From a bacterium (GTDB lineage Bacteria; Desulfobacterota; Desulfobulbia; Desulfobulbales; Desulfobulbaceae): a DNA stretch of 64,000 nt. Below the pieces are notes generated by a model that saw only the letters and a program-made list of their open reading frames with translations, was not told the origin of the DNA and did not search any database. The translations under genes and the position numbers were made by a program. This document shows, one piece after another, positions 44,366 through 52,996 of this stretch. The stretch lies in assembly GCA_030538155.1 (NCBI GenBank), contig JAUNUN010000002.1, forward strand, positions 55,040 through 119,039, given 5' to 3'. How positions within the stretch are numbered: position 1 is the stretch's first letter; every line of letters starts with the position of its first letter.

Positions 44366-45024
44366 AATTTCTTGCTAAGCTTTGCTTGCTTCTAGCATCA
44401 TTCCCGGCCTGCCTACCCGGCATGGCCGGGGCTGATATATTCACCGATGGCGATAATCAATGGGACAGGAGCCTTTTTCCTACATTTCGCTATAGTTTGG
44501 TTTTATATTACTACCCCAGCCTGCCAACCACAGTCATACAGGGGCTGGAACGCACCGTTCCCGAAGGGGTAAGCGAACGCAGCATGAGCTGGACACCTTC
44601 GGCTGTGGCCGCAGGCGGCGCAAACCTGAATCCAGACAATTTAAGCGATCCTACCGATACAGCCTTTAGCGCACATCCCCTTGTTACCGGTAGCTATGAT
44701 TTGCACTTCCCGCAGTGCTGGGGCCTGCGCGGCCACGCTTACGAAAGACAAGCCAGGGTGAGTATTGCTTTTGCCGGAGGCGCAGCCAGCCAGCAACTGA
44801 CCAATGCCGAAGGCAATTCACTAATTACCGCAACAGCTCCTTATGTGCAAGCAGGCATGCGCAAGGGACGTTCCATAACTTTACCACTACAGGCATATCC
44901 GATTTGGCCTTTTGACAATAAAGCCATCATTGGTGATGCAGGCATGCGGCTCGACCTGAGTCAGGTGCGCCGGGCTGGCCTGCACTCGGGCGGCCGCTTC
45001 ATCCTTACAGCAGAACTTTATTGA
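44362..45024 (+). CDS. Secreted beta-rich structural subunit 2, paralogue of subunit 1
   Basis: The 220-aa protein starts at TTG 44362, overlapping the previous stop (TTGA), which implies translational coupling; no ATG would keep the signal peptide (FLAKLCLLLASFPACLPGMAGA). The mature part parallels subunit 1: YSLVLYYYPSLP, RSMSWTPSAVAAGG, LHFPQCWGLRG, ARVSIAFAGG, QQLTNAEGN, MRLDLSQVRRAGLHSGGRFILTAEL. One Cys is present. It may be a tip or minor subunit. The shared C-terminal strand would suit donor-strand assembly, but that is inference. Confidence 0.65.
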   Translation: MKFLAKLCLLLASFPACLPGMAGADIFTDGDNQWDRSLFPTFRYSLVLYYYPSLPTTVIQGLERTVPEGVSERSMSWTPSAVAAGGANLNPDNLSDPTDTAFSAHPLVTGSYDLHFPQCWGLRGHAYERQARVSIAFAGGAASQQLTNAEGNSLITATAPYVQAGMRKGRSITLPLQAYPIWPFDNKAIIGDAGMRLDLSQVRRAGLHSGGRFILTAELY

Positions 45025-45076
45025 AGCCGCACGGAATAGCAGTTAGTATTTCATCTTTCCGCCCCTATAGTACAGG

Positions 45077-45964
45077 ATGATGCCCATGCCAATCTCAGCA
45101 GGCCCCGCACGTCAGCTTCTTCTCGCCCTGTTCTTATCTGCACTGCTCAATGCATCCTTCTTTGCGACAAAAACTCAGGCGCAGGAGCCGCCCGGCCAGA
45201 TAGGGGTAAGCCCATCCATGTTTGAGTTTGCCATTGGTATGGAACCGGTAGATAAGTCTCTGCAACTGGCCAATATGAAAACTAAGCCGGTGCGGGTCAA
45301 GGTGGAAGTATATAACTGGACGCTAGACGAAAACAATGCCATACAACTGCTTCCTCCCGACAGGCAGTCCCTTGATCAATGGATGTTGATTCAGCCGGTT
45401 GATTTCACCGTCGAGCCGGGCAAAACCCAAACGGTGCGCTTTTCAATCCGCCCGCGCAGCAAACCCGAGGCAGGCGAGCACCGCGCCATTATCTACTTTG
45501 TGGAACAACCCGATAGCGAAAAAACGGAATCAGCCAGCATCGAAATGCTCTTCCGGCTTGGTGTAGGTGTCTACGGGTATGCCGAGCCTGTTGTCCGCAA
45601 AGCGGTCATCCATGGGGTACAGCTTGCCCGCCAGGCAGACTCTTCTCCTGAAATACGCATTGATGTAGAAAATAAGGGAAATGTTCACAGTCGGGTACAG
45701 GGCTCCTTCTCTGTCTGGGAGAAACGGAGTTTTCCTGGCTTTGCCGCCCTGCCTCAGAAGCTCCTTGCCCAGGGTGCGTCGACAAGACCGCCCGAAGGCT
45801 TTATCGGCTCCGGTTCGCTGGATAACACTCCGGTTCTTGCAGGCAAGCGCCGAATTCTAAAAACAGGCTTGGCACCTCTTCCCGACGGTAAAGAGTACAT
45901 TATAGCAGTTCAAGGTACCTTGGATGGGCAAAAAGTGGAAACAGCGCTTTCCTGGTCTCCCTAA
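45077..45964 (+). CDS. PapD-like periplasmic chaperone
   Basis: The 295-aa exported protein has a signal peptide cut near TKTQAQE and two Ig-like domains. The N-terminal domain (IGVSPSMFEFAIGMEPVDKSLQLANMKTKPVRVKVEVYNW) and the segment FTVEPGKTQTVRFSIRPRSKPEAGEHRAIIYFVEQP match the PapD G1-strand region, where alternating hydrophobics donate to subunits. The C-terminal domain (IRIDVENKGNVHSRVQGSFSVW) is the second sandwich. It is longer than classical FimC (about 230 aa) and resembles the extended chaperones of alternative CU systems. It lies between the subunits and the usher-like gene. Confidence 0.75.
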   Translation: MMPMPISAGPARQLLLALFLSALLNASFFATKTQAQEPPGQIGVSPSMFEFAIGMEPVDKSLQLANMKTKPVRVKVEVYNWTLDENNAIQLLPPDRQSLDQWMLIQPVDFTVEPGKTQTVRFSIRPRSKPEAGEHRAIIYFVEQPDSEKTESASIEMLFRLGVGVYGYAEPVVRKAVIHGVQLARQADSSPEIRIDVENKGNVHSRVQGSFSVWEKRSFPGFAALPQKLLAQGASTRPPEGFIGSGSLDNTPVLAGKRRILKTGLAPLPDGKEYIIAVQGTLDGQKVETALSWSP

Positions 45965-46034
45965 GTATGCTTTGCAGTGGAGGGCAGTTCAACTAATCCA
46001 CTGCCCAAGGCAGCGTTACCCAAAAGCTACCCCC

Positions 46035-48692
46035 ATGCCGGTACCTGGGAATCTGCTGCGTATCCTGTGTTTTTGGTTTTGCCTTGTCATCCTGCTTGAG
46101 TCCTGCATTCCCTCCTGCTTACTCGCTGAAGAACTTTCTCCATCGCTACCAGCAGAACCAATTCTGGCCGGCTGGTATATCAACGGCTTTTTTCTCGGCA
46201 ACCACCTATTCGTTCGCCAGAAAGACAACACCTTCCTCATGCCATTTGAGCTGTTTGAAGAAAAGACCGGGCTCAAGCCTTACGGTACGAAAAACACGGA
46301 TGGCAGCACTACCTACAACACCAGCCTCGGTGAAATGCGCTTCAACGGCACCAGCTTACAGCAAGTGGATGAAATAGCGCATATTTCCTTTATTGATCTG
46401 AAAGAATTCTTTTTCTCCAGTGCAGAGTTTAACAACAGCACCTATGCGGTAGAGATGTTCATCCCCTGGCGTCCAGGACTAAAAGTCTCTACAAAGCAAA
46501 ATAAACCGCAAGGCACACCCGATCGTACTCCTCCGGCAGGCTCATTTTCCTTTGTTCGCATAGGCGGCGACAGCAATTTTGACCTGCGTAACAGTGAACA
46601 ACAATATTACTCCTTGCTTGAAAGCGGAGGCCGTGTGCTGGATGGGGTGTGGAATATCCAGTTGACAGGCAATCCGGAAGAGGAACTACGGCCATCTAGC
46701 TATCACTGGACAAATTTTGGCGAACAATGGGCACTGCGCGCCGGTACCGGCACCGCTTCCTCCTACCCGCTCTTGACCTCCAGCGACCTGACCGGACTTC
46801 AGCTTGCCTGGAGCAACAGTTCCATCAAGCCCTATCTTGACCGGGAACAGTACGGCAATAGCGACCATTTTCTTTCCTTTGATGCCGGTTCCGGGCGCGA
46901 CATCACCGGAACCGGCCCTGCAGGCGGTATTGCTGAGCTACGTTTTGACGACACTGTTATTTCCCGTGAACGCATTCCTCTTAATGGCCGCTTTAACTTT
47001 CGGGATGTGCCGGTTGGCACATCCTTCAGAAAAACGGAAGTCTACATTTACGAGCGTTCCATTCTTGACCCGCCAGTCCAAACCCTCTCCTTTACCCGCT
47101 CGATCCGCAACCGTAGCAGGCCAGCCGAAGACCTGCTGCTGTATTCAGCCCTGGGTGCAGGCGGCAATCCGCTGGATGATGACAGAGGCAGCTCATCTCC
47201 GGATGCACTTGCCGCATCCATGCAAGTGCTTTATGGGCTCCATGATCGGGTAACGCTTGAGGGCGGTTGGCAACATAACCCATGGACAGAACAGCATGAG
47301 TATCTGGCTGGCGCGATACTCTCACTGGGTGAACAGTGGGCCGCTTCGCTGTATGGGGCGCAAGCCAACAGCCAATGGGGGAGCGAAGCAGCGTTGGAAG
47401 GCCATGGCACATCCTGGGATGCATCCTGGAGAGGTAGCCGGCTGGGCGAAGGCTTCAGAAGTAATACATCTCTTCAGCAGCAACGCCACTCCACCCGAAT
47501 CTCCTGGCATGCCTTGCAAAACTTCTCGCTACTACTCTATGGCGAATATGAAAAGGAAGGCGAGGAGAGTCTTCGGGATTTTTTGCTGCCAGGTTTCACT
47601 TGGCGGCCGGTAGATCGTGCACGCTTGTATGTCAGACCAAACAGTAACGGTAACTACGCCTATACGACCGATTACAGATTCAGCCCAAAGAGCCGTATCG
47701 AACTGGAGTATGAAGAAAAAATCTGCACAACGGAACTAACCCATGATTTTTCCAGTACTCTCACTATGCGCCAGACAAATGCCTGGCACGTGGAAACAGA
47801 TGACGTGGTTTCCTGGCTGCAAATAGACTGGGATCCACCTAGCTTGCCTGGAAATTTTTTCCAGATTAGCTGCGCGTATTCCGGCAATGAAACCGGTGTC
47901 CGTATGCAGTGGAGACAAGAAGTAAACGCCGGACTGGAATGGGTACTCGGTTACAGTAACAACATGGGGCCTGCTTCTTTTCTGCGAGAGAAGGATGACA
48001 GACCAGCAGACGAATACGGTCAATGGCAGGAAGTGGATTTCACCGGAGAGCACCTGCTCACATTATCTTTCACCTGGGATTTGGGTTGGACAGGCAAGCG
48101 GTTGCAACCTATCAACCGTAACACCATCAGCACTACCCGTGGGGGAATTGCGGGCTATCTTCAGCCGGCAGATACGGATGCTTTCAAAACTTCTGATATC
48201 AATGATGTCAGCCTCTTACTTGATGGCAGGCGTATATCTTTAGACAAACAAAGAGCCGGCACCTATTTTACCGGTAATCTTTCACCTGGTATCTATGCCC
48301 TAGCGATCAATCCGGAGCTATTGCCTTTTGGTCTGGTTGCAGAAGAGAAAAGCATACTGGTTGAAGTCGCGGCCGGAGCGATAACCAGGGCAGATTTCCC
48401 TCTATATGCACAATTTGGTCTTATGGGACAGGTTGTTCAGGCAGATGGCGCAGCATTAGCTGAACATACCGTGGTTGTAGAAAGCCAAGGCGAACAAACA
48501 AAGTCAGCGGCTACGTTAACCGACCGTTTTGGCGTATACCGGATAGATGGACTCCGGCCAGGACGCTATCGTGTCGGTGTCCAATTGCCGCAAACAGGGG
48601 CTACAGAAGCCTCCGTGCTCTACTTGGAGGAAATAGAGCTAAAAAACAGCCATCTTTTCGACATTAACTTGCGCATTCCCAGCCTCCAATGA
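46035..48692 (+). CDS. Divergent usher-like outer membrane protein with a C-terminal carboxypeptidase-regulatory-like domain
   Basis: The 885-aa exported protein starts at ATG 46035 with a signal peptide (FWFCLVILLESCIPSCLLAEE). The N-terminal domain (AGWYINGFFLGNHLFVRQKDNTFLMPFELF) recalls the usher periplasmic domain. The segment AELRFDDTVISRERIPLNGRFNFRDVPVG with VEVYIYE-like residues resembles the plug and middle region of ushers. A long, aromatic, beta-barrel-like stretch follows (about 400-720). The C-terminus (about 790-880, MGQVVQADGAALAEHTVVV, TLTDRFGVYRIDGLRPGRYRV) is a CarboxypepD_reg-type beta-sandwich in place of usual usher C-domains. Context with chaperone and subunits supports the role; the sequence is far from FimD/PapC. 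Confidence 0.65.
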   Translation: MPVPGNLLRILCFWFCLVILLESCIPSCLLAEELSPSLPAEPILAGWYINGFFLGNHLFVRQKDNTFLMPFELFEEKTGLKPYGTKNTDGSTTYNTSLGEMRFNGTSLQQVDEIAHISFIDLKEFFFSSAEFNNSTYAVEMFIPWRPGLKVSTKQNKPQGTPDRTPPAGSFSFVRIGGDSNFDLRNSEQQYYSLLESGGRVLDGVWNIQLTGNPEEELRPSSYHWTNFGEQWALRAGTGTASSYPLLTSSDLTGLQLAWSNSSIKPYLDREQYGNSDHFLSFDAGSGRDITGTGPAGGIAELRFDDTVISRERIPLNGRFNFRDVPVGTSFRKTEVYIYERSILDPPVQTLSFTRSIRNRSRPAEDLLLYSALGAGGNPLDDDRGSSSPDALAASMQVLYGLHDRVTLEGGWQHNPWTEQHEYLAGAILSLGEQWAASLYGAQANSQWGSEAALEGHGTSWDASWRGSRLGEGFRSNTSLQQQRHSTRISWHALQNFSLLLYGEYEKEGEESLRDFLLPGFTWRPVDRARLYVRPNSNGNYAYTTDYRFSPKSRIELEYEEKICTTELTHDFSSTLTMRQTNAWHVETDDVVSWLQIDWDPPSLPGNFFQISCAYSGNETGVRMQWRQEVNAGLEWVLGYSNNMGPASFLREKDDRPADEYGQWQEVDFTGEHLLTLSFTWDLGWTGKRLQPINRNTISTTRGGIAGYLQPADTDAFKTSDINDVSLLLDGRRISLDKQRAGTYFTGNLSPGIYALAINPELLPFGLVAEEKSILVEVAAGAITRADFPLYAQFGLMGQVVQADGAALAEHTVVVESQGEQTKSAATLTDRFGVYRIDGLRPGRYRVGVQLPQTGATEASVLYLEEIELKNSHLFDINLRIPSLQ

Positions 48693-48711
48693 GATTGCCC
48701 GCTATCTTTTG

Positions 48712-48808
48712 GCTACCTCGAATTATTCACTTTTTGAGTCAAACAGCCATTCTAATTTATTGATTTTGTGTGCCGGAAATCACTGGTGCCGTCATTTTTC
48801 GAGCCTCC
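48712..48808 (-). mobile_element. MITE-like element, copy 2 (97 bp), inverted relative to copy 1
   Basis: This copy is nearly identical to 32231-32327 on the opposite strand; two neighbouring bases differ. Flanks CTTTTG (48706-48711) and CTTTTT (48809-48814) give a 5-bp target duplication. It lies 20 bp after the usher-like stop and supplies the last codons and the stop of the convergent sirtuin gene. Confidence 0.7.
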
Positions 48809-49572
48809 CTTTTTTGTAATTGAGCAACAAGACGGGGCAGGCTCCGAACAAGGTCGCCGCCCAGAAAGAAGTCGGGCTGGATGCCGGTTGCCCCGGCCAG
48901 GGAGGGCTCGCGGTTCATCTCGATAATGCTGCCGCCCTGGCGGGCAACCAGTCCGGGCAGGGCAGCCGCCGGGTACACCTGGGCCGAGGTGCCGATCACC
49001 AAAAGCACATCGCAGCCTGCGGCTAAAGCCTGCACACTTTCCAGTTCAGCCACATCCTCACCAAAAAGCACCACCTTGGGTTTCAGGGCAAAGGCGCACT
49101 CGGGGCAAAGCGGCACATCGCCTGCATCCAATACAGCCGCGTCCAACACTTCTTCATAACCGCAGCGCAGGCAGTGCAGAACCGAGCTTGCGCCGTGCAT
49201 CTCCACCACCCTCTCGCTCCCGGCCGCCTGGTGCAGGCCATCGATATTCTGGGTAATGATTGCGGTCAAACGGCCCATTTTTTCCAAGGTTGCCAGGGCA
49301 TCATGGGCGGCATTGGGCTTTTTATCCATGAGCATCTTTGCCATGGCCCGGAAGAGCTGCCAGGCCTTGGTCGGATTCTGCAGGAACACCTTAAGGGTGG
49401 CATATTCATCGGGCCGAAAGTGGCTCCACAGCCCGCCTGCACTGCGAAAATCAGGAATGCCGCTGGGCACGGAGATTCCGGCCCCGGTTAAAGCCACCGC
49501 CTGGCGGGCAGATTTGAGCAGGGTGGCCGCGCTTGCTGCCCCAATTTTTGCATGTTCAATGGGCTGATGCAT
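48757..49572 (-). CDS. cobB: NAD-dependent protein deacylase, sirtuin
   Basis: The 271-aa sirtuin has VALTGAGISVPSGIPDFRS near residue 27 (NAD site), the catalytic loop IITQNIDGLHQAAG near 105 with EMHGAS (His base), zinc cysteines in CLRCGYEE and CPECAFALKPKVVLFGED, and IGTSAQVYPAAALP near 190. It removes acyl groups from protein lysines. A YR pair typical of desuccinylases was not seen. ATG 49572 is preferred to the in-frame TTG 49578. The last 16 or so codons (from about 48808 down, KMTAPVISGTQNQ) are encoded by the MITE, so the native C-terminus has been replaced. Confidence 0.9.
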   Translation of the reverse strand: MHQPIEHAKIGAASAATLLKSARQAVALTGAGISVPSGIPDFRSAGGLWSHFRPDEYATLKVFLQNPTKAWQLFRAMAKMLMDKKPNAAHDALATLEKMGRLTAIITQNIDGLHQAAGSERVVEMHGASSVLHCLRCGYEEVLDAAVLDAGDVPLCPECAFALKPKVVLFGEDVAELESVQALAAGCDVLLVIGTSAQVYPAAALPGLVARQGGSIIEMNREPSLAGATGIQPDFFLGGDLVRSLPRLVAQLQKREARKMTAPVISGTQNQ

Positions 49573-49641
49573 AGTCAAAATTCCATAACGGAAAAAACAA
49601 GCGTATAACTTTATCTCACCTGATTTTTTGTCAAAGTGCCT

Positions 49642-50358
49642 TTACTGTAGAAGCATGATCAACCCCATGACAATGAGCAGGATGTAGACCATGCGCAGAT
49701 ACGTTTGCTGATTGATACGCTTGCCGAAACGGGAGCCGAGCAGGGTGCCGAGAAAGACAAAAGGAGCAGTAATTGCGAAAAGCAACCAGGTGCCCGGACC
49801 AAAGTTGCCGCCTAGGTAAAAGACCACCACGGTAAAAAAACCGTAGTACAAAAAAAATCCCGTCAGAGTGGCCTTCATCTCCTCCTTTTTCCAGCCGGTC
49901 AGGGTGGCGTAAATAATGGAAGGCGGCCCGCCCGCACTGATGACCGAACTGATCGCTCCAGTAAAAAAGCCGGCAATATAGCCCCAGACAGAAGACAGGT
50001 ACAGGGGCTTGGGCCGGAACAGGAGGTTGAAAATGCTGTAACCGATCAGAAGTACAGCCAAAAAAATCTCCAGCCAATTCGGATTGACATGCTTGAACCA
50101 ATATGCGCCCAGAAGTACGCCCGGTATAGATCCAATCAAAAGAGGAAGGATCTTGCTCCACTCGAAATGACGGCGCAAATCATAGGCCATGGAACTGGTG
50201 ATGATCATGTTGTGGAGGATGCAAAGACCCACCGCAAGCTTGATGTCAATCATCAGGGTCAAAAGCGGAATGGCCACTAGACCCGAGCCAAAACCGGTCA
50301 GCCCCTGGACAACCCCGGCAAAGAGAAAAACACAGCTGCAGTATAGATAGACAAGCAT
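49642..50358 (-). CDS. TauE/SafE-family anion exporter (DUF81)
   Basis: The 238-aa membrane protein has about eight spans: FLFAGVVQGLTGFGSGLVAIPLL near residue 10 (the conserved G-x-GGG-like first repeat) and GYIAGFFTGAISSVISAGGPPSIIY near 125 (second repeat with GGPP), ending GTLLGSRFGKRINQQTYLRMVYILLIVMG. The family exports sulfite, sulfoacetate or other organosulfonates. ATG 50358 has AAGGGA 10 bases upstream. It lies 47 bp after the polytopic protein gene on the same strand. Confidence 0.88.
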   Translation of the reverse strand: MLVYLYCSCVFLFAGVVQGLTGFGSGLVAIPLLTLMIDIKLAVGLCILHNMIITSSMAYDLRRHFEWSKILPLLIGSIPGVLLGAYWFKHVNPNWLEIFLAVLLIGYSIFNLLFRPKPLYLSSVWGYIAGFFTGAISSVISAGGPPSIIYATLTGWKKEEMKATLTGFFLYYGFFTVVVFYLGGNFGPGTWLLFAITAPFVFLGTLLGSRFGKRINQQTYLRMVYILLIVMGLIMLLQ

Positions 50359-50405
50359 AACAACTTCCCTTGCAATGAACAAAAACGCGGCAACCGGCCA
50401 CAGGG

Positions 50406-51554
50406 TCAGCGGCCTGCCTGTGCGGGCTGCAACTGCTCCTGCCGGCGCGCAAGCAGGGTCTCATCGACCGTGCCCTGATTGAAAAGCAGCATCCACAACA
50501 GCACAGCATAGCTCAAGATCGCCAGCAGCGCAAAAAAGGGCAGAAAATATCCGAGCGGGCAGAGCACCAGCACGGTCAACCAGTGCAGGCCAATAATTTT
50601 ACTGGAATGAAGCTGCAGGGGGAAATCACCATGGCGGCCAATCACCATCAGCCCACTCAAATTCCAGCCATACAGGGCGGTAAAGGCATGCAGCCGCAAA
50701 AGCGGCTGGCTGTACTGGGGAATATAGTACGGTGACATGAGCAAAAGGATATAGGCTATGCCGGTAATGGAGGTGATCAGGAGGAAAAGGATGCCCGAGC
50801 TGAGGAAGGCCTTTTGCTGGAGCTGTATACCCAAACGCCAGTACAGCCAGAACACGCAGGCCACGGCCACAAAGAGCGAACTGGACATGACTACCTGGGC
50901 GTGAAACATGTTGGCTAGGATAAAGAGAAAAAAGATGATCACCCCCAGGTTGATCACCCAGAAGGAGGCCTCTTTAAGGGCCTTGATAAAATTGGTTTTG
51001 GAGCGCTGCATCAGGCTGAAAATGACCGACATGGAAATGAGCGACACCGGAAAGGAAAAGCCGAGAAAAAAGGTGTCCAGCTTCAACTTTTCAATGTGCC
51101 ACCAGTGCAGATATACGGAATTGAGCATGACCAGGCTGGACATGGCCAAACCAATGGAGAGGCACAGAAGGGCTGCCTGATGAAATTTACGGCTGACCGG
51201 TTCTGTGGCGGTGAAAAGCGCCCTAGGCACTACACTGCCGAAATGGGCCACCCGCACCTTTTCCACTATCCAGGAAAGGGCAAGCGACAGGCACATGGCC
51301 GCCAGGTACCAGTGCAAAAAAGCGGACAGGGCAAAGGAAACCGCCAGGATCAAAAAAAGCCTGCTCCTGGGGCTGAGGTGGTGTTCGCCTTCGGTGTAAT
51401 ACACTAAAAGGGTGCAACCGCTGCACAGGTTGAAGAGGAAGATGTGCAGGCGCTCAAAATTGATCCGCTCCGGCGCAACCACATGATGCAAGAAACCGCA
51501 GGCCAGGGCACTTGTCATCATCAGCCAGAGAATATATTTCAGGTTTGTACTCAC
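50406..51554 (-). CDS. Polytopic membrane protein of unknown function, 382 aa
   Basis: About eleven hydrophobic spans cover nearly the whole protein. Early segments include HHVVAPERINFERLHIFLFNLCSG and a repeated histidine presence in helices (HWYLAAMCLSL, LHWWHIEKL, HAQVVMSSSLF, LHAFTALYGWNLSGLMVIGRHGDFPL). Such conserved His in membrane helices is reminiscent of heme or metal sites of NnrS or cytochrome-oxidase-like proteins, but no family motif is certain. It is followed by a TauE-type exporter, so the two may be co-transcribed. I do not recognise the family. Confidence 0.75.
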   Translation of the reverse strand: MSTNLKYILWLMMTSALACGFLHHVVAPERINFERLHIFLFNLCSGCTLLVYYTEGEHHLSPRSRLFLILAVSFALSAFLHWYLAAMCLSLALSWIVEKVRVAHFGSVVPRALFTATEPVSRKFHQAALLCLSIGLAMSSLVMLNSVYLHWWHIEKLKLDTFFLGFSFPVSLISMSVIFSLMQRSKTNFIKALKEASFWVINLGVIIFFLFILANMFHAQVVMSSSLFVAVACVFWLYWRLGIQLQQKAFLSSGILFLLITSITGIAYILLLMSPYYIPQYSQPLLRLHAFTALYGWNLSGLMVIGRHGDFPLQLHSSKIIGLHWLTVLVLCPLGYFLPFFALLAILSYAVLLWMLLFNQGTVDETLLARRQEQLQPAQAGR

Positions 51555-51604
51555 AGTGGATTGGTCCGCTTGGGGCAGGATTTCAGGATTGCGCCATTGT
51601 TTGC

Positions 51605-52996
51605 CTAGGCCCTGCCAAGCAGGGTGCCGAGCGCCGTAAAAAGGTCAGGATGACGGAAACGGTAGCCCGAGGCAAGCAGCTTATCGGCAGAGGCGCGGCA
51701 GCTATCAAGGAGCACTTCCGTGCCCATCTGGCCGAAGACCGTTCGCAGCACCACTGCAGGCACCGGCGGCAGCAGCGGCCGCCGCATCACCCGCGCAAGG
51801 GTAGCAAGAAGTTCGCTGTTTGTCACGGGCTCTGGTGCAACAATATTCACCGGCCCCTGCAGTTCCTTGCTTACCAAAGCGTGCAGCATGGCGCCGATGG
51901 CGTCGTGCAGGCCAATCCAACTGATGTACTGCCGGCCATCGCCGAATCGGCTGTTGAAACCGATGGCTGAAGTGGCGAGCAAACGGGCAAGGGCCCCACC
52001 CCTGGGCGTGAGCACCACGCCTATGCGCAGGGACACGGTGCGGATGCCCGCATCCTCTGCCGGCTTGGCCGCATCTTCCCACTTGGAACAGACATCGGAA
52101 ATAAAGGCAGAGCCGGCCTGGTTTTCTTCGATGATGCAGCAGTCCTGGCAATCCCCATAAAAGCCCACCGCAGAGGCGCTGAGCAGCACCTCCGGCCTGT
52201 GTTCGCAGCGGGCAAGTTCTTGCGCCAGCAAACTGGTGCCCTGCACCCGGCTGGCAATCACCCGCTCTTTCTTGGCGGCTGTCCAGCGGCCCTCGCCGAT
52301 ATTATCGGCAGCCAGGTGGATCACCCCGTCAAACGGAGGCAGGCCCGCGAGGTTGAGCAGACCCTTGGCCGGGTTCCAGTAAATTTCTCTTGCGCTGCGA
52401 TCCGGCTGACGCCGCACCAAACGCCACACCTCATGGCCCCCGGTACTGAGCAGCGGGATAAGGGCAGAGCCCAGCACTCCGCCGGCGCCGCTGATAAGGA
52501 TGCGCAGCGGCCGTTTGCCGGCATAGGCATGCAAGAGCAGATCATCCCGCAGGGTGGCGTGGCGGTAGCGGAAGGTGCGGCTCAGCACCGGCTCCACCAA
52601 GAGCTTTCCGGCCCAAGGGAAGAGCGACTGCGCCGGCAAGGTGTAGTCAATATGGTCTTCAAGGCGCGCGCCTTCGGGAGCGGCTGAAAAGCTGTGGGTA
52701 TGCACCCAGCGCCTGAAGGGGCCTTGAGCCTGGATATCCCGAAAGTATTCGTAGGGCCTGTTTTCAATATGATGGGCCCGCCACAGGTAGGGCACCGGCC
52801 CGACGTGCATGCACATGGTGACGCGGCCGCCGGGATCAATTCCGCCGCTACAGGCCGCCACGGTGGTGCGCTCCCAGGGCGGAATCAGACGTTCGAGCGC
52901 GCCGGGGCGGCTATGCCAGTCGTAGAGTTCAGCCAGGCTGCAGGGGAAAACAGAGGCAGCGCTGAAAGAACCCGGTTCACTTGTGTACGAGATCAC
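51605..52996 (-). CDS. SRPBCC domain fused to TIGR01777-type NAD-dependent epimerase
   Basis: The roughly 463-aa protein has an N-terminal ligand-binding-like SRPBCC domain (about 1-150: FSAASVFPCSLAELYDWHSRPGALERLIPPW, RRWVHTHSFSAAPEGARLEDHIDYTLP). The C-terminal epimerase domain has an NAD Rossmann motif (LISGAGGVLGSALIPLLSTGGHEV near 165), INLA-like VIHLAADNIGEGRW, SASAVGFYGD and ISWIGLHDAIGAML. This fusion is known in the YfcH/TIGR01777 group. The likely start is GTG 52996, overlapping the upstream paralogue gene by 20 bases. The reaction is unknown. Confidence 0.85.
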   Translation of the reverse strand: MISYTSEPGSFSAASVFPCSLAELYDWHSRPGALERLIPPWERTTVAACSGGIDPGGRVTMCMHVGPVPYLWRAHHIENRPYEYFRDIQAQGPFRRWVHTHSFSAAPEGARLEDHIDYTLPAQSLFPWAGKLLVEPVLSRTFRYRHATLRDDLLLHAYAGKRPLRILISGAGGVLGSALIPLLSTGGHEVWRLVRRQPDRSAREIYWNPAKGLLNLAGLPPFDGVIHLAADNIGEGRWTAAKKERVIASRVQGTSLLAQELARCEHRPEVLLSASAVGFYGDCQDCCIIEENQAGSAFISDVCSKWEDAAKPAEDAGIRTVSLRIGVVLTPRGGALARLLATSAIGFNSRFGDGRQYISWIGLHDAIGAMLHALVSKELQGPVNIVAPEPVTNSELLATLARVMRRPLLPPVPAVVLRTVFGQMGTEVLLDSCRASADKLLASGYRFRHPDLFTALGTLLGRA

